Notes: generated by a model from the letters alone, not told the origin. A DNA stretch of 10,086 nt from JBDSYA01 sp039925865 (GCA_039925865.1 JBDSYA010000273.1:1-10086), one strand, 5' to 3'; shown: positions 1 to 7,330, counted from the first letter of the stretch. Translations and numbers: made by a program.

Positions 1-1
1 A

Positions 2-376
2 AAAAAAAAGTTAGGAATTTGGATGGATCATTCAAACGCTCATTTAATGGAATACACATCTGATTCAATCGAGACAAAAACCTTGGAATCTAAATTTACT
101 CATCAGGAAAAAGAAGAAACTTTAGTCAGGAGTGAGAAAACAATGCACAACAAAGAACAGCATGAGCATGCAGAATATTATAAAAAGCTGGCTGAAACCA
201 TTAAAGATTATGATGATGTAATTTTATTTGGTCCTACCAGTGCTAAGATGGAATTGCACAATATTTTAAAGACAGATCATCGTTTTGCAAAAATAAAAAT
301 TGAAACTAAACAAACTGACAAAATGACAGAGAATCAACTGCATTCATTTGTCAAAGATTATTTTTCAGAAAATTAA
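2..376 (+). CDS. Unrecognised small conserved-type protein, 5' end outside the window
   Basis: The first ATG in this frame is at 23, but the frame stays open to base 2 and encodes KKKLGIW directly before that Met. The combined string GIWMDHSNAHLME looks like the conserved start of a small protein family I recall from Bacteroidota and relatives, so the true start probably lies just upstream of the window. There is no signal peptide or membrane segment in what is visible. The middle is charged and His-containing (KEQHEHAEYYKKL), probably helical. The C-terminal half has a DDVILFGPTSAK segment that looks like a beta strand followed by a glycine loop and a helix, loosely reminiscent of eRF1-domain-3-like proteins. 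I know no function. It lies 88 bases before the metal ATPase on the same strand; a metal role is not shown by its residues. Confidence 0.7.
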   Translation, partial: KKKLGIWMDHSNAHLMEYTSDSIETKTLESKFTHQEKEETLVRSEKTMHNKEQHEHAEYYKKLAETIKDYDDVILFGPTSAKMELHNILKTDHRFAKIKIETKQTDKMTENQLHSFVKDYFSEN

Positions 377-464
377 ATTTCGGCTTTTTGTTAATTGAGT
401 CAGTCGAAAAAAGAAAATGAAATCCTTATAACTGATTTGTTAATAAAAAATTGATTACTAAATA

Positions 465-2570
465 ATGAATCAAAGTGAACATGCCGGCCATACTATGGAG
501 CCGGGAAATGAAATGTCGTTTTGGAAAAAGTTCAAAGTCAGTATGACAATGAGCATGGGAATGGAGCATACGGGATTAGCCGGCAGAGAAATGGCAAAGA
601 TGATGGAGCTCGATATTAGAAATAAATTCTTTGTGGCGTTGATATTAACGATACCGATTATTCTTTATTCACCAATGGGCAAAATGATTTTTGGTATTTC
701 ATTACCTTCACCTATTGCTGTTGCATGGCTTTTATTTATTTTAACCACACCGGTATATTTTTATTCAGGATGGATTTTTCTTTATTCATCATATAAAGCA
801 TTACAGGCGAGAACGCTGAACATGGCAGTATTGATTGCAGTTGGAATTACTGCGGCTTATGGGTTCAGTGTATTTCTAACTTTACAGAATAACAGTGATT
901 CATTTTACGAAGCAGCGGCTATGCTTGTCACTTTTGTATTATTCGGCCATTGGATGGAAATGAAATCAAGGAGAGGAACAACTGATGCGCTGCAGGCATT
1001 ATTCGCACTGGTTCCGCCACAGGCAAGAGTAATTCGAAATGGTAAAGAAGAACTGGTGCCAACAGCAGACGTGAAGCTTGGTGAAATTTTGATATTAAAA
1101 CCCGGAGATAAAGTACCTGTTGATGGCGAGATCACTGAAGGTGAAACATCAATTGACGAATCACTTGTAACGGGCGAATCGCTTCCGGTTTCGAGAAAGC
1201 CCGGAGATAAAGTTATCGGAGGATCAATCAATCAAGCAGGATCAGTCGAATTTAAAGCTACTAAAGTCGGTAAAGACACAGCGCTTGCACAAATTGTTAA
1301 AATGGTTGAAGAAGCGCAAAACTCCAAAGCTCCCGGACAAAAGCTTGCAGACAGATTTGCAAAATATTTAGTCATTGCTGCAGTTGGTGGAGGACTTATA
1401 ACATTTATTGTATGGTTTTTTATTTTGAATCAATCTGCCATGATCTCATTAACATTTGCAATTTCTACAGTTGTGATTGCATGCCCTGATGCATTAGGAC
1501 TTGCAACACCTACCGCGGTTGCAGTTGGAACAGGTCTCGGAGCAAAGCATAACATTTTAATCAAAGATGCTGCTACATTAGAAGAGGTTTCAAAGATCCA
1601 GGCAGTTGTCTTAGATAAAACCGGTACGTTGACAGAAGGAAAACCCAAAGTAACTGCTATTGAGACGGCTAATGAATTTAATAAAGATGAAGTATTAGAA
1701 TTAATAGCCGCAGCTGAAGCTAAGTCTTCACATCCTCTTGCAAATGCTGTACTTGAAGAATTGAAAAATAAAAATCTTAATTTGCCGGATGATGTAGAAA
1801 AGTTTGAAAATTTGTCCGGGCTTGGAGTAAAAGCAATTGTGAAAGGAAAAAATATATTAGTAGGCACTGTTAAATTAATGAAAGAAAATAATGTTGACAT
1901 CAAACCATTGCAAAACAAGATTAATGAACTGCTTGCAAATGGAAATACCATAATGATCTTATCTGTGAATGGTTTAGTCGCTGCGGTGTTAGGGGCTGCC
2001 GATCCGATTAAAGAAAATTCCAAACTTGCCATTGATAAATTAAATGAGATCGGTATAGAAACAGTAATGATCACAGGTGACAATCAGAAAACTGCTGAAG
2101 TTGTGGCAAATAAAATCGGAATAAAAAGAGTTTTTGCGGAAGTAATGCCTGAGGATAAAGCAAAGTTTGTGAAGAAACTTCAGGATGAGGGTAAGTTTGT
2201 CGCAATGGTGGGAGACGGTGTAAATGATGCTCCCGCGCTTGCAACAGCTGATATTGGTATTGCAATCGGAGCGGGGACTGACGTAGCAATTGAAACTGCA
2301 AAAGTTGTATTGATGAAATCCGATCCGGCAGATGTATTAAGAGCAATCCGATTAAGCAAGGCTACAGTACGAAAAATGAAACAGAATCTTTTTTGGGCTT
2401 CAATATATAATATACTTGCAATACCAATTGCGGCGGGTTTACTTTATCCGGGTTATGGTATTTTACTTCGCCCTGAAGTCGCGGCTCTGTTGATGAGTAT
2501 ATCTTCAATAATAGTTGCGACGAACGCAGTTTTGTTAAAACGTGCAGAGAAAGATTTGATAACAGTATAA
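465..2570 (+). CDS. P1B-type heavy-metal (copper-like) transporting ATPase, CPD variant
   Basis: This 701-residue inner-membrane pump would use ATP to export a soft metal from the cytosol. All P-type hallmarks are present: TGES (236-239, actuator), DKTGT with phosphorylated Asp384, the HP motif (SSHPLA, His423), TGD (537-539) and GDGVND (583-588). Eight membrane segments fit the P1B layout, four before the actuator, two around it and two at the C-terminus. The intramembrane metal site reads CPD (340-342), not the usual CPC or CPH. The last two helices carry YN (648-649) and M677-S680-S681-N687, which resemble copper-type P1B ATPases. The N-terminus has no GMxCxxC domain; instead it is a short Met/His-rich tail (about residues 1-47). 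Start at 465 gives the expected tail length; there is no Shine-Dalgarno. It resembles CopB-like pumps overall, but substrate (Cu+, Ag+ or other) is inferred. Confidence 0.93.
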   Translation: MNQSEHAGHTMEPGNEMSFWKKFKVSMTMSMGMEHTGLAGREMAKMMELDIRNKFFVALILTIPIILYSPMGKMIFGISLPSPIAVAWLLFILTTPVYFYSGWIFLYSSYKALQARTLNMAVLIAVGITAAYGFSVFLTLQNNSDSFYEAAAMLVTFVLFGHWMEMKSRRGTTDALQALFALVPPQARVIRNGKEELVPTADVKLGEILILKPGDKVPVDGEITEGETSIDESLVTGESLPVSRKPGDKVIGGSINQAGSVEFKATKVGKDTALAQIVKMVEEAQNSKAPGQKLADRFAKYLVIAAVGGGLITFIVWFFILNQSAMISLTFAISTVVIACPDALGLATPTAVAVGTGLGAKHNILIKDAATLEEVSKIQAVVLDKTGTLTEGKPKVTAIETANEFNKDEVLELIAAAEAKSSHPLANAVLEELKNKNLNLPDDVEKFENLSGLGVKAIVKGKNILVGTVKLMKENNVDIKPLQNKINELLANGNTIMILSVNGLVAAVLGAADPIKENSKLAIDKLNEIGIETVMITGDNQKTAEVVANKIGIKRVFAEVMPEDKAKFVKKLQDEGKFVAMVGDGVNDAPALATADIGIAIGAGTDVAIETAKVVLMKSDPADVLRAIRLSKATVRKMKQNLFWASIYNILAIPIAAGLLYPGYGILLRPEVAALLMSISSIIVATNAVLLKRAEKDLITV

Positions 2571-2578
2571 AGTTTTTA

Positions 2579-2643
2579 GACCTCCCCCTTCCCCCTCCTT
2601 GGCAAGCCTGCCTGGCGCAGACAGGGAGGGGATTGAGGGGTTG
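2579..2643. repeat. GC-rich nested palindrome between the ATPase and RND genes
   Basis: The 94-base gap holds a C-rich tract (2581-2600) and a facing G-rich tract (2625-2640) that pair imperfectly, for example CCCCTCC at 2592-2598 with GGAGGGG at 2625-2631. Inside sits a tight hairpin: CCTGCCTG (2607-2614) with CAGACAGG (2618-2625), a 3-base loop and one mismatch. Its base composition is strikingly unlike the AT-rich surroundings. From memory, similar elements (CCCCTCC...GGAGGGGATTGAGGGG) recur between genes in Ignavibacteria-like genomes, so this is probably a dispersed palindromic repeat. It may also attenuate transcription or stabilise RNA ends between the two genes, but no U-tract follows, so a classical terminator is unlikely. 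Confidence 0.65.
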
Positions 2644-2664
2644 GTTGAAAAGTAAAAAAGAATT

Positions 2665-5600
2665 ATGCTTAATAAAATAATAAGCTTTTCATTAAAGAAC
2701 CGATTATTTGTAATTGCTGCAGCAGCTTTCTTATTGGTGTATGGAGCTTATACAGCAATAAATTTACCCGTTGACGTTTTACCTGATCTTAACAGGCCAA
2801 GGGTAACTATTATGACTGAGGCAAGAGGATTATCACCTGAAGAAGTAGAAGTATTAATAACTTTGCCTATTGAGAATGTGCTTAATGGCGCAACAGGAGT
2901 AAAAGATATCAGGACTAATTCGGGAGTGGGATTATCAATTGTCTATATAGAGTTTGACTGGGGATCAGATGTGCTTCAGTCAAGGCAGCTTGTAACGGAA
3001 AAACTGCAGCTTGCAAAAGAAAAATTACCGGAAGGTGTAATACCAACTCTTGCGCCAATATCATCGATAATGGGTCAGATAATGATGATAGGAGTTTATT
3101 CACCTGATACGGTTTCGGCAACAGAGATCCGTACTGTCGCAGACTGGGTCATAAGACCAAGACTGCTGACTATACCCGGAGTTTCTCAGGTTATAAATAT
3201 CGGTGGAGATGTAAAGCAATATCAGGTTCAAATTGATCCCAATAAGCTGAAGAATTATGAGATAACTCTTGATGAAGTAGAGATGTCTCTATCTTCATCA
3301 AATCAAAACAGTACCGGAGGATTTACAGAAAAATCCAATCAGGAATATCTGATCAGGAATATTGGCAGAGCAAAATCAATTGAGGATTTAAATAATACTA
3401 TTGTTGCATCGAGGGATAACATTCCGGTTTATTTAAGAGAAATTGCAGAAGTGAAGATAGGTCCTCCTATTAAACGAGGTGATGGCGGTTTAAATGGTAA
3501 ACCTGCTGTTATAATGTCCATTGAAAAACAACCGGGCGCTAATACAGTTGAGCTGACCCAACAGATAGATAAAGCGATTGAAGAGTTAGAGAAGACCCTT
3601 CCATCCGGAATAAAAATAAACAAAGATATTTTTAAGCAGTCACATTTTATAGAATCTTCTATTACAAATGTTGAACATGCGCTTCGTGATGGTGCAATAC
3701 TTGTTTCTGTAGTATTGTTTTTATTCTTGTTGAATTTCAGAACGACACTAATTACACTTACAGCTATTCCTTTATCTCTCATCATTACTGCACTTGTTTT
3801 TAAATTTTTCGATATAACGATCAATACTATGACATTAGGCGGGCTTGCAATTGCTATCGGCGAGCTTGTTGATGATGCAATTGTAGATGTGGAAAATGTT
3901 TACAGAAGATTAAAGGAAAATAAACTTAAAGAAAATCCAGAGTCGGTGTTAACTGTAATTTATAAAGCATCCAGCGAGGTAAGAAATTCAATAGTGTATG
4001 CAACCATACTGGTTGTATTAGTATTCATTCCGTTATTTAACTTAAGTGGTATTGAAGGAAAAATATTTGCGCCTTTGGGTATAGCATATATCATTTCCAT
4101 AATAGCTTCACTTTTGGTATCACTTACGGTTACGCCTGCATTGTGCGCTTATCTGTTGCCTAAAGCAAAACTGTTGGATAAAGGTGATGGGTTTTTAGTA
4201 AGATGGTTAAAAAGACAAGACACTAAACTACTTCATGGGACACTTAAACATCCGAAAACAATATTAATATCTGCTGCGGCTGTTGCAATCCTATCAATTG
4301 TGGCAATAGCATTTACAGGAACGGAATTTTTACCTCCATTCAATGAAGGTTCACTTACGATAAATCTTCTTTCTCCACCCGGCACATCGCTGACTGAATC
4401 GAATCGTATAGGTACGATTGCCGAAAATTTAATAAGAAAAGTACCGGAAGTTCAATCTACGGGCAGGAGAACCGGCAGAGCCGAATTAGACGAACATGCA
4501 GAAGGAGTTCACTCTACTGAAATTGATGTTACTCTGAAAGAAAGTGACCGGAATAGAAATGAAATTTCAAATGATATAAGAAAGCAGTTAAGTATTATTC
4601 CCGGTATCAATATAGGAATTGGTCAGCCGATCTCACACAGGATCGATCACCTTTTATCCGGAGTAAGAGCTCAAATCGCTGTGAAATTATTCGGAACAGA
4701 TCTTTCAGAATTGAGAAGAAATGCAATTGAAATTGAAAAGGTTATGAAAGAAATAGAAGGTGTAGTTGATCTTCAAATTGAGAAACAGGTGCTCATTCCA
4801 CAGCTTACAATTAAAATAAAAAGGGATGAAGCAGCGAGATACGGATTTACGGCAGGAGATATCACAAAAGCAATTGAGACATCTTATAACGGAGAAGTTG
4901 TATCACAGATACTTGAAGATCAGAAAACTTTCGACCTTGTAATAAAAATTGATGACCGATTCAGGAAGGATACCGAGAAGATTAGATCAACATTAATAGA
5001 TGCACCTAATGGTTCAAAGATTCCACTATCTGCAGTAGCTGATATTTCAGAAGACATGGGACCGAATATTATTAACAGGGAAAATCTGCAAAGAAGGATT
5101 GTCATACAGGCAAATGTTTCAGGTAAAGATATTGGCACAGTTGTAAATGAAATGCAAAATAAAATTAATGAAAAAATAAAACTTCCTCCCGGTTATTTTA
5201 TAACTTATGGCGGACAGTTTCAGGCGCAGGAAGAGGCTTCAAGACTAATTCTTTTTCTGAGCATCTTCTCATTTCTGGCAATGTTTATAGTTCTCTATGC
5301 TCACTTCAGATCAGCAGTAATTGTGTTACAGATTTTATTAAATATACCTCTTGCATTAATTGGAAGTGTTGTTGCAATATATTTGACGGGAGGAGTAATA
5401 TCAATTGCTTCGATGGTTGGCTTTATAACATTGACAGGTATTGCTTCAAGAAACGGGATCATGATGATATCACATTATTTGCATCTTATAAAGGAAGAGG
5501 GAGAAAAGTTCAGTAAAGAAATGATCATTCGCGGTTCATTGGAAAGATTAGTTCCTGTTTTAATGACGGCAGCTGTAGCCGGATTGGGGATGGTACCATT

Positions 5601-5802
5601 AATACTTGCCGCTGATCAACCGGGAAAGGAGATATTATATCCGGTTGCAACTGTAATATTCGGAGGACTTATCAGCTCTACGTTATTAGATATAATTGTA
5701 ACTCCCGCGGTGTTTTATCTTTTCGGTGAGAAGGCAGTAAAAAAATATTTAAAACAGGAGGAACAAATTGATGTGAATGAAGAATTAGCAATAGTCAAAT
5801 AA
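2665..5802 (+). CDS. RND-family efflux transporter, CusA/CzcA-like heavy-metal type
   Basis: This 1045-residue proton-driven pump is full length for the family. One N-terminal membrane helix (about 13-33) is followed by a large periplasmic domain, a helix block (about 341-500), a second helix and periplasmic domain (about 531-855) and a final helix block (about 860-1020). The TM4 proton-relay signature LAIAIGELVDDAIVDVEN (394-411) resembles the heavy-metal-efflux branch and contains Asp403, Asp404 and Glu410. Early markers include LPVDVLPDL (34-42). By recalled alignment to E. coli CusA, the three copper-binding methionines (573, 623, 672) correspond here to Thr574, His662 and Phe728, so the substrate may not be Cu+ or may be bound differently. 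No periplasmic adaptor or outer-membrane channel gene is adjacent in the window. There is a 94-base gap to the ATPase gene and 28 bases to the next lipoprotein. Confidence 0.92.
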   Translation: MLNKIISFSLKNRLFVIAAAAFLLVYGAYTAINLPVDVLPDLNRPRVTIMTEARGLSPEEVEVLITLPIENVLNGATGVKDIRTNSGVGLSIVYIEFDWGSDVLQSRQLVTEKLQLAKEKLPEGVIPTLAPISSIMGQIMMIGVYSPDTVSATEIRTVADWVIRPRLLTIPGVSQVINIGGDVKQYQVQIDPNKLKNYEITLDEVEMSLSSSNQNSTGGFTEKSNQEYLIRNIGRAKSIEDLNNTIVASRDNIPVYLREIAEVKIGPPIKRGDGGLNGKPAVIMSIEKQPGANTVELTQQIDKAIEELEKTLPSGIKINKDIFKQSHFIESSITNVEHALRDGAILVSVVLFLFLLNFRTTLITLTAIPLSLIITALVFKFFDITINTMTLGGLAIAIGELVDDAIVDVENVYRRLKENKLKENPESVLTVIYKASSEVRNSIVYATILVVLVFIPLFNLSGIEGKIFAPLGIAYIISIIASLLVSLTVTPALCAYLLPKAKLLDKGDGFLVRWLKRQDTKLLHGTLKHPKTILISAAAVAILSIVAIAFTGTEFLPPFNEGSLTINLLSPPGTSLTESNRIGTIAENLIRKVPEVQSTGRRTGRAELDEHAEGVHSTEIDVTLKESDRNRNEISNDIRKQLSIIPGINIGIGQPISHRIDHLLSGVRAQIAVKLFGTDLSELRRNAIEIEKVMKEIEGVVDLQIEKQVLIPQLTIKIKRDEAARYGFTAGDITKAIETSYNGEVVSQILEDQKTFDLVIKIDDRFRKDTEKIRSTLIDAPNGSKIPLSAVADISEDMGPNIINRENLQRRIVIQANVSGKDIGTVVNEMQNKINEKIKLPPGYFITYGGQFQAQEEASRLILFLSIFSFLAMFIVLYAHFRSAVIVLQILLNIPLALIGSVVAIYLTGGVISIASMVGFITLTGIASRNGIMMISHYLHLIKEEGEKFSKEMIIRGSLERLVPVLMTAAVAGLGMVPLILAADQPGKEILYPVATVIFGGLISSTLLDIIVTPAVFYLFGEKAVKKYLKQEEQIDVNEELAIVK

Positions 5803-5830
5803 ATAATTTATAAAACTTAAATAAAATAAA

Positions 5831-6310
5831 ATGAAAACATTAACGTCAGGGCTTTTTGTAACAGTGGTATTATTTAATTTTATGTTTACCGGTTGTGGTA
5901 AAGAGGACAATGCAACCGTTCAAAAAGATACTAAAGATAATACACAGACACAGGAAACTCCTCCTCCAACCAATACAAGTGCACCAAAGATCGGCACAAT
6001 ATGGAATCAGATCGAAAAGAAGACTGATGCTTTAGGCCAGATAATTAAAGACAAAAAAGCTTCTCATTTAGATGAGCCAATTGCTGAGGTGCTTAATCTT
6101 TTAAAAACACTCCCCGGCAAATCACTTGGTATAGCCACATCAAAACTGGATGTTGTAAACTTGAAGATTAAAGAATTAGAAACAATTGGAAACACTATGG
6201 ATCAGCTCATGCATAATAAAAAAGAGTCAGAAGTAATAAAAGAATATGAAAAATTTAAACAATCCATTGATGAAATCAAAAGCCAGTATCCCGCTGAAAG
6301 TTTTAATTAA
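5831..6310 (+). CDS. Small helical lipoprotein linked to the RND gene
   Basis: This 159-residue protein starts with a lipoprotein signal peptide: MKT, a hydrophobic core, then FTGC with the lipidated Cys at residue 22. A Thr/Pro/Gln-rich linker (about 30-52) leads to a charged, all-helical domain (about 53-155) with heptad-like Leu/Ile spacing. It has no other cysteine and few Met or His, so it is not an obvious metal binder. The gene begins 28 bases after the RND stop on the same strand, so co-transcription is likely. Small helical periplasmic proteins of this appearance, ending in EKFKQSIDEIKSQYPA-like helices, accompany heavy-metal efflux genes in my recollection, but I cannot name the family with certainty. 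It could be an accessory subunit of the pump or an envelope stress protein. Membrane choice (inner or outer) is not decidable here. Confidence 0.82.
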   Translation: MKTLTSGLFVTVVLFNFMFTGCGKEDNATVQKDTKDNTQTQETPPPTNTSAPKIGTIWNQIEKKTDALGQIIKDKKASHLDEPIAEVLNLLKTLPGKSLGIATSKLDVVNLKIKELETIGNTMDQLMHNKKESEVIKEYEKFKQSIDEIKSQYPAESFN

Positions 6311-6311
6311 A

Positions 6312-6477
6312 TTAATAACTTAAGTTGACCGCTTATAACTTGAGTGTTAAATCCTGACACGAATTTCACTAATTTTGTCGAATTTCAAAAAACATATTTT
6401 TACAAATTCGTGACAATTCGTGTAATTCGTGGCTGAATAACACTTTTAAAAGTAAAGCGGTCAACTTGAGTTAATAA
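6312..6477. repeat. Nested inverted-repeat element, MITE-like, with 7-base flanking direct repeats
   Basis: Outer arms at 6312-6334 and 6455-6477 match as inverted repeats at 21 of 23 positions (core AAGTTGACCGCTT). A second short pair, AGTGTTA at 6343-6349 and TAACACT at 6438-6444, lies inside. An inner pair of 30 bases, 6356-6385 and 6404-6433, matches at 24 of 30 around an 18-base AT loop. The right inner arm holds three tandem AATTCGTG units. The ends carry a direct TTAATAA at 6312-6318 and 6471-6477, which could be a target duplication of a 152-base element (6319-6470), although the sequence is AT-rich enough for chance. From memory, CACGAATT-type palindromes are common between genes in this bacterial group. 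It separates the lipoprotein from the Csp-like gene and may end one transcript or start another. Confidence 0.7.
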
Positions 6478-6509
6478 ATAATATTTCATAAACCTAAAAA
6501 AATATAATT

Positions 6510-6827
6510 ATGCATGAAAAAAATAAACACCTAATACAAGCGCTTAGAGATTGCAGCGCAGAATGTAATCATTGCTATTCTGCATGTTTGCAGGAAGATG
6601 ATGTGAAAATGATGGCGAAATGTATTCAGCTTGACAGAAATTGTGCCGACATTTGTGATATGACATCATCATGGCTGGAAAGCGGTTCAGATCTTTCGGA
6701 CAGCATAAAAAAGTTTTGCAGCGAAATTTGTGATGCATGTGCCGATGAGTGCGGAAAGCATTCCCACGAACATTGCAAACGCTGCGCGGAGATGTGCAGA
6801 AAATGTTCCGAATCATGTAAGAGCTAG
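6510..6827 (+). CDS. Four-helix-bundle copper-storage-like protein (DUF326/Csp type), cytosolic
   Basis: This 105-residue protein has 16 cysteines, at 15, 19, 22, 26, 38, 45, 49, 70, 74, 77, 81, 89, 92, 96, 99 and 103. Spacings of three or four put them on one face of helices, and the order CxxxCxxC, CxxxxxxCxxxC, CxxxCxxC and CxxC matches the four-helix copper-storage (Csp) proteins, which bind many Cu+ ions inside the bundle through Cys thiolates. His residues lie mainly near the N-terminus and at 84-88 (HSHEH). There is no signal peptide, so it should be cytosolic, as for Csp3. It probably buffers Cu+ that the ATPase then exports. The A-rich leader has no Shine-Dalgarno. The gene lies right after the inverted-repeat element, so it may have its own promoter in or after that element. 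Confidence 0.88.
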   Translation: MHEKNKHLIQALRDCSAECNHCYSACLQEDDVKMMAKCIQLDRNCADICDMTSSWLESGSDLSDSIKKFCSEICDACADECGKHSHEHCKRCAEMCRKCSESCKS

Positions 6828-6828
6828 C

Positions 6829-6841
6829 ACATTAAATGTTT
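6829..6841. promoter_or_regulatory. Candidate operator, palindrome ACATTAAATGT (copy 1)
   Basis: The 13 bases ACATTAAATGTTT occur here, 2 bases after the Csp-like stop codon and about 95 bases before the HMA gene start. The core is a perfect palindrome, ACATT-A-AATGT. The same 13 bases recur before the DUF305-type gene at 7399-7411. Two copies, each ahead of a metal gene, suggest a regulator site, but the sequence is AT-rich and a chance match is possible. Confidence 0.3.
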
Positions 6842-6936
6842 GCATTTGCCGAAATTGATAAATGGCAAGTGATATAGAAAAGAATAACCGTAGAAAACTA
6901 GAAAACATATTTCCAAAAAAATTAAAACTAAAAATT

Positions 6937-7299
6937 ATGAAAACGAAAAAAATAATTTTATTGATCATTGCATGCTTTGTAACATCTTTAATCAGTATCA
7001 GCAGCATTAGCGCCGGGACGACTGAAATCCAGCATAACAAGACTGTGAAGATCAAATTAAAAACTATGCAATGTAATATGTGCGAAAAAACAATTACCGA
7101 AGCAATAAATAGTGTGAGCGGCGTTGTTAAGACAACTGTTAGTTTTAAGAAAAAATCAGCTACTGTAGTATACAATGCTGATGTAACAAGTAAAGAAGCA
7201 ATTGAAAAAGCAATTACATCTGCCGGATATGATGCGAATAATAAGTCTGCAGATAAAGATGCTTACGAAAAATTAAGTTCCTGCTGTAAAAAGCCATAA
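6937..7299 (+). CDS. Exported heavy-metal-associated (HMA) domain protein, periplasmic CopZ-like
   Basis: The chosen start (ATG at 6937) gives 120 residues with a clean signal peptide: MKTKK, a hydrophobic core to about residue 22, and likely cleavage after SISA (about 26). An in-frame ATG at 6862 would add 25 charged residues before it, which would spoil the signal, and the AAAATTAAAACTAAAAATT leader before 6937 looks like the local start context. The mature protein is one HMA fold (about 37-101) with the metal loop M44-Q-C46-N-M-C49 and the usual Gly-Val-Val and AGYDA landmarks. A short tail ends in SSCCKKP, adding Cys116 and Cys117. HMA domains bind Cu+ or similar soft metals through the CxxC pair; an exported one would carry metal in the periplasm, perhaps between the HMA-MauE protein, the RND pump or the DUF305-type lipoprotein. 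Partner choice is inferred. Confidence 0.87.
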   Translation: MKTKKIILLIIACFVTSLISISSISAGTTEIQHNKTVKIKLKTMQCNMCEKTITEAINSVSGVVKTTVSFKKKSATVVYNADVTSKEAIEKAITSAGYDANNKSADKDAYEKLSSCCKKP

Positions 7300-7330
7300 G
7301 GGATTTTTTAAATTCTATTGTTTATTAAAG

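Noticed and set aside
377..464. Possible terminator (CTTTTT facing AAAAAG) between the first gene and the ATPase
   Set aside because: The stem is only five or six A-T rich pairs with no GC support, so it is not distinguishable from chance.
905..2346. Long minus-strand open frames opposite the ATPase gene (for example 1430-2083)
   Set aside because: They are Ser/Pro/Leu/Phe-biased antisense readings of a clear P-type ATPase with no recognisable domain.
6404..6433. CRISPR-like repeats from the three AATTCGTG units
   Set aside because: Units are eight bases with no spacers, and they form one arm of a palindrome, so they are not a CRISPR array.
6862..6936. Earlier ATG for the HMA protein
   Set aside because: It would put 25 charged residues before an otherwise ideal signal peptide; the ATG at 6937 has the A-rich leader typical of this window.
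6813..7175. Minus-strand 120-residue hydrophobic open frame opposite the HMA gene
   Set aside because: It overlaps the Csp-like and HMA genes in antisense; its hydrophobicity comes from Lys/Asn/Ile-rich codons read backwards.
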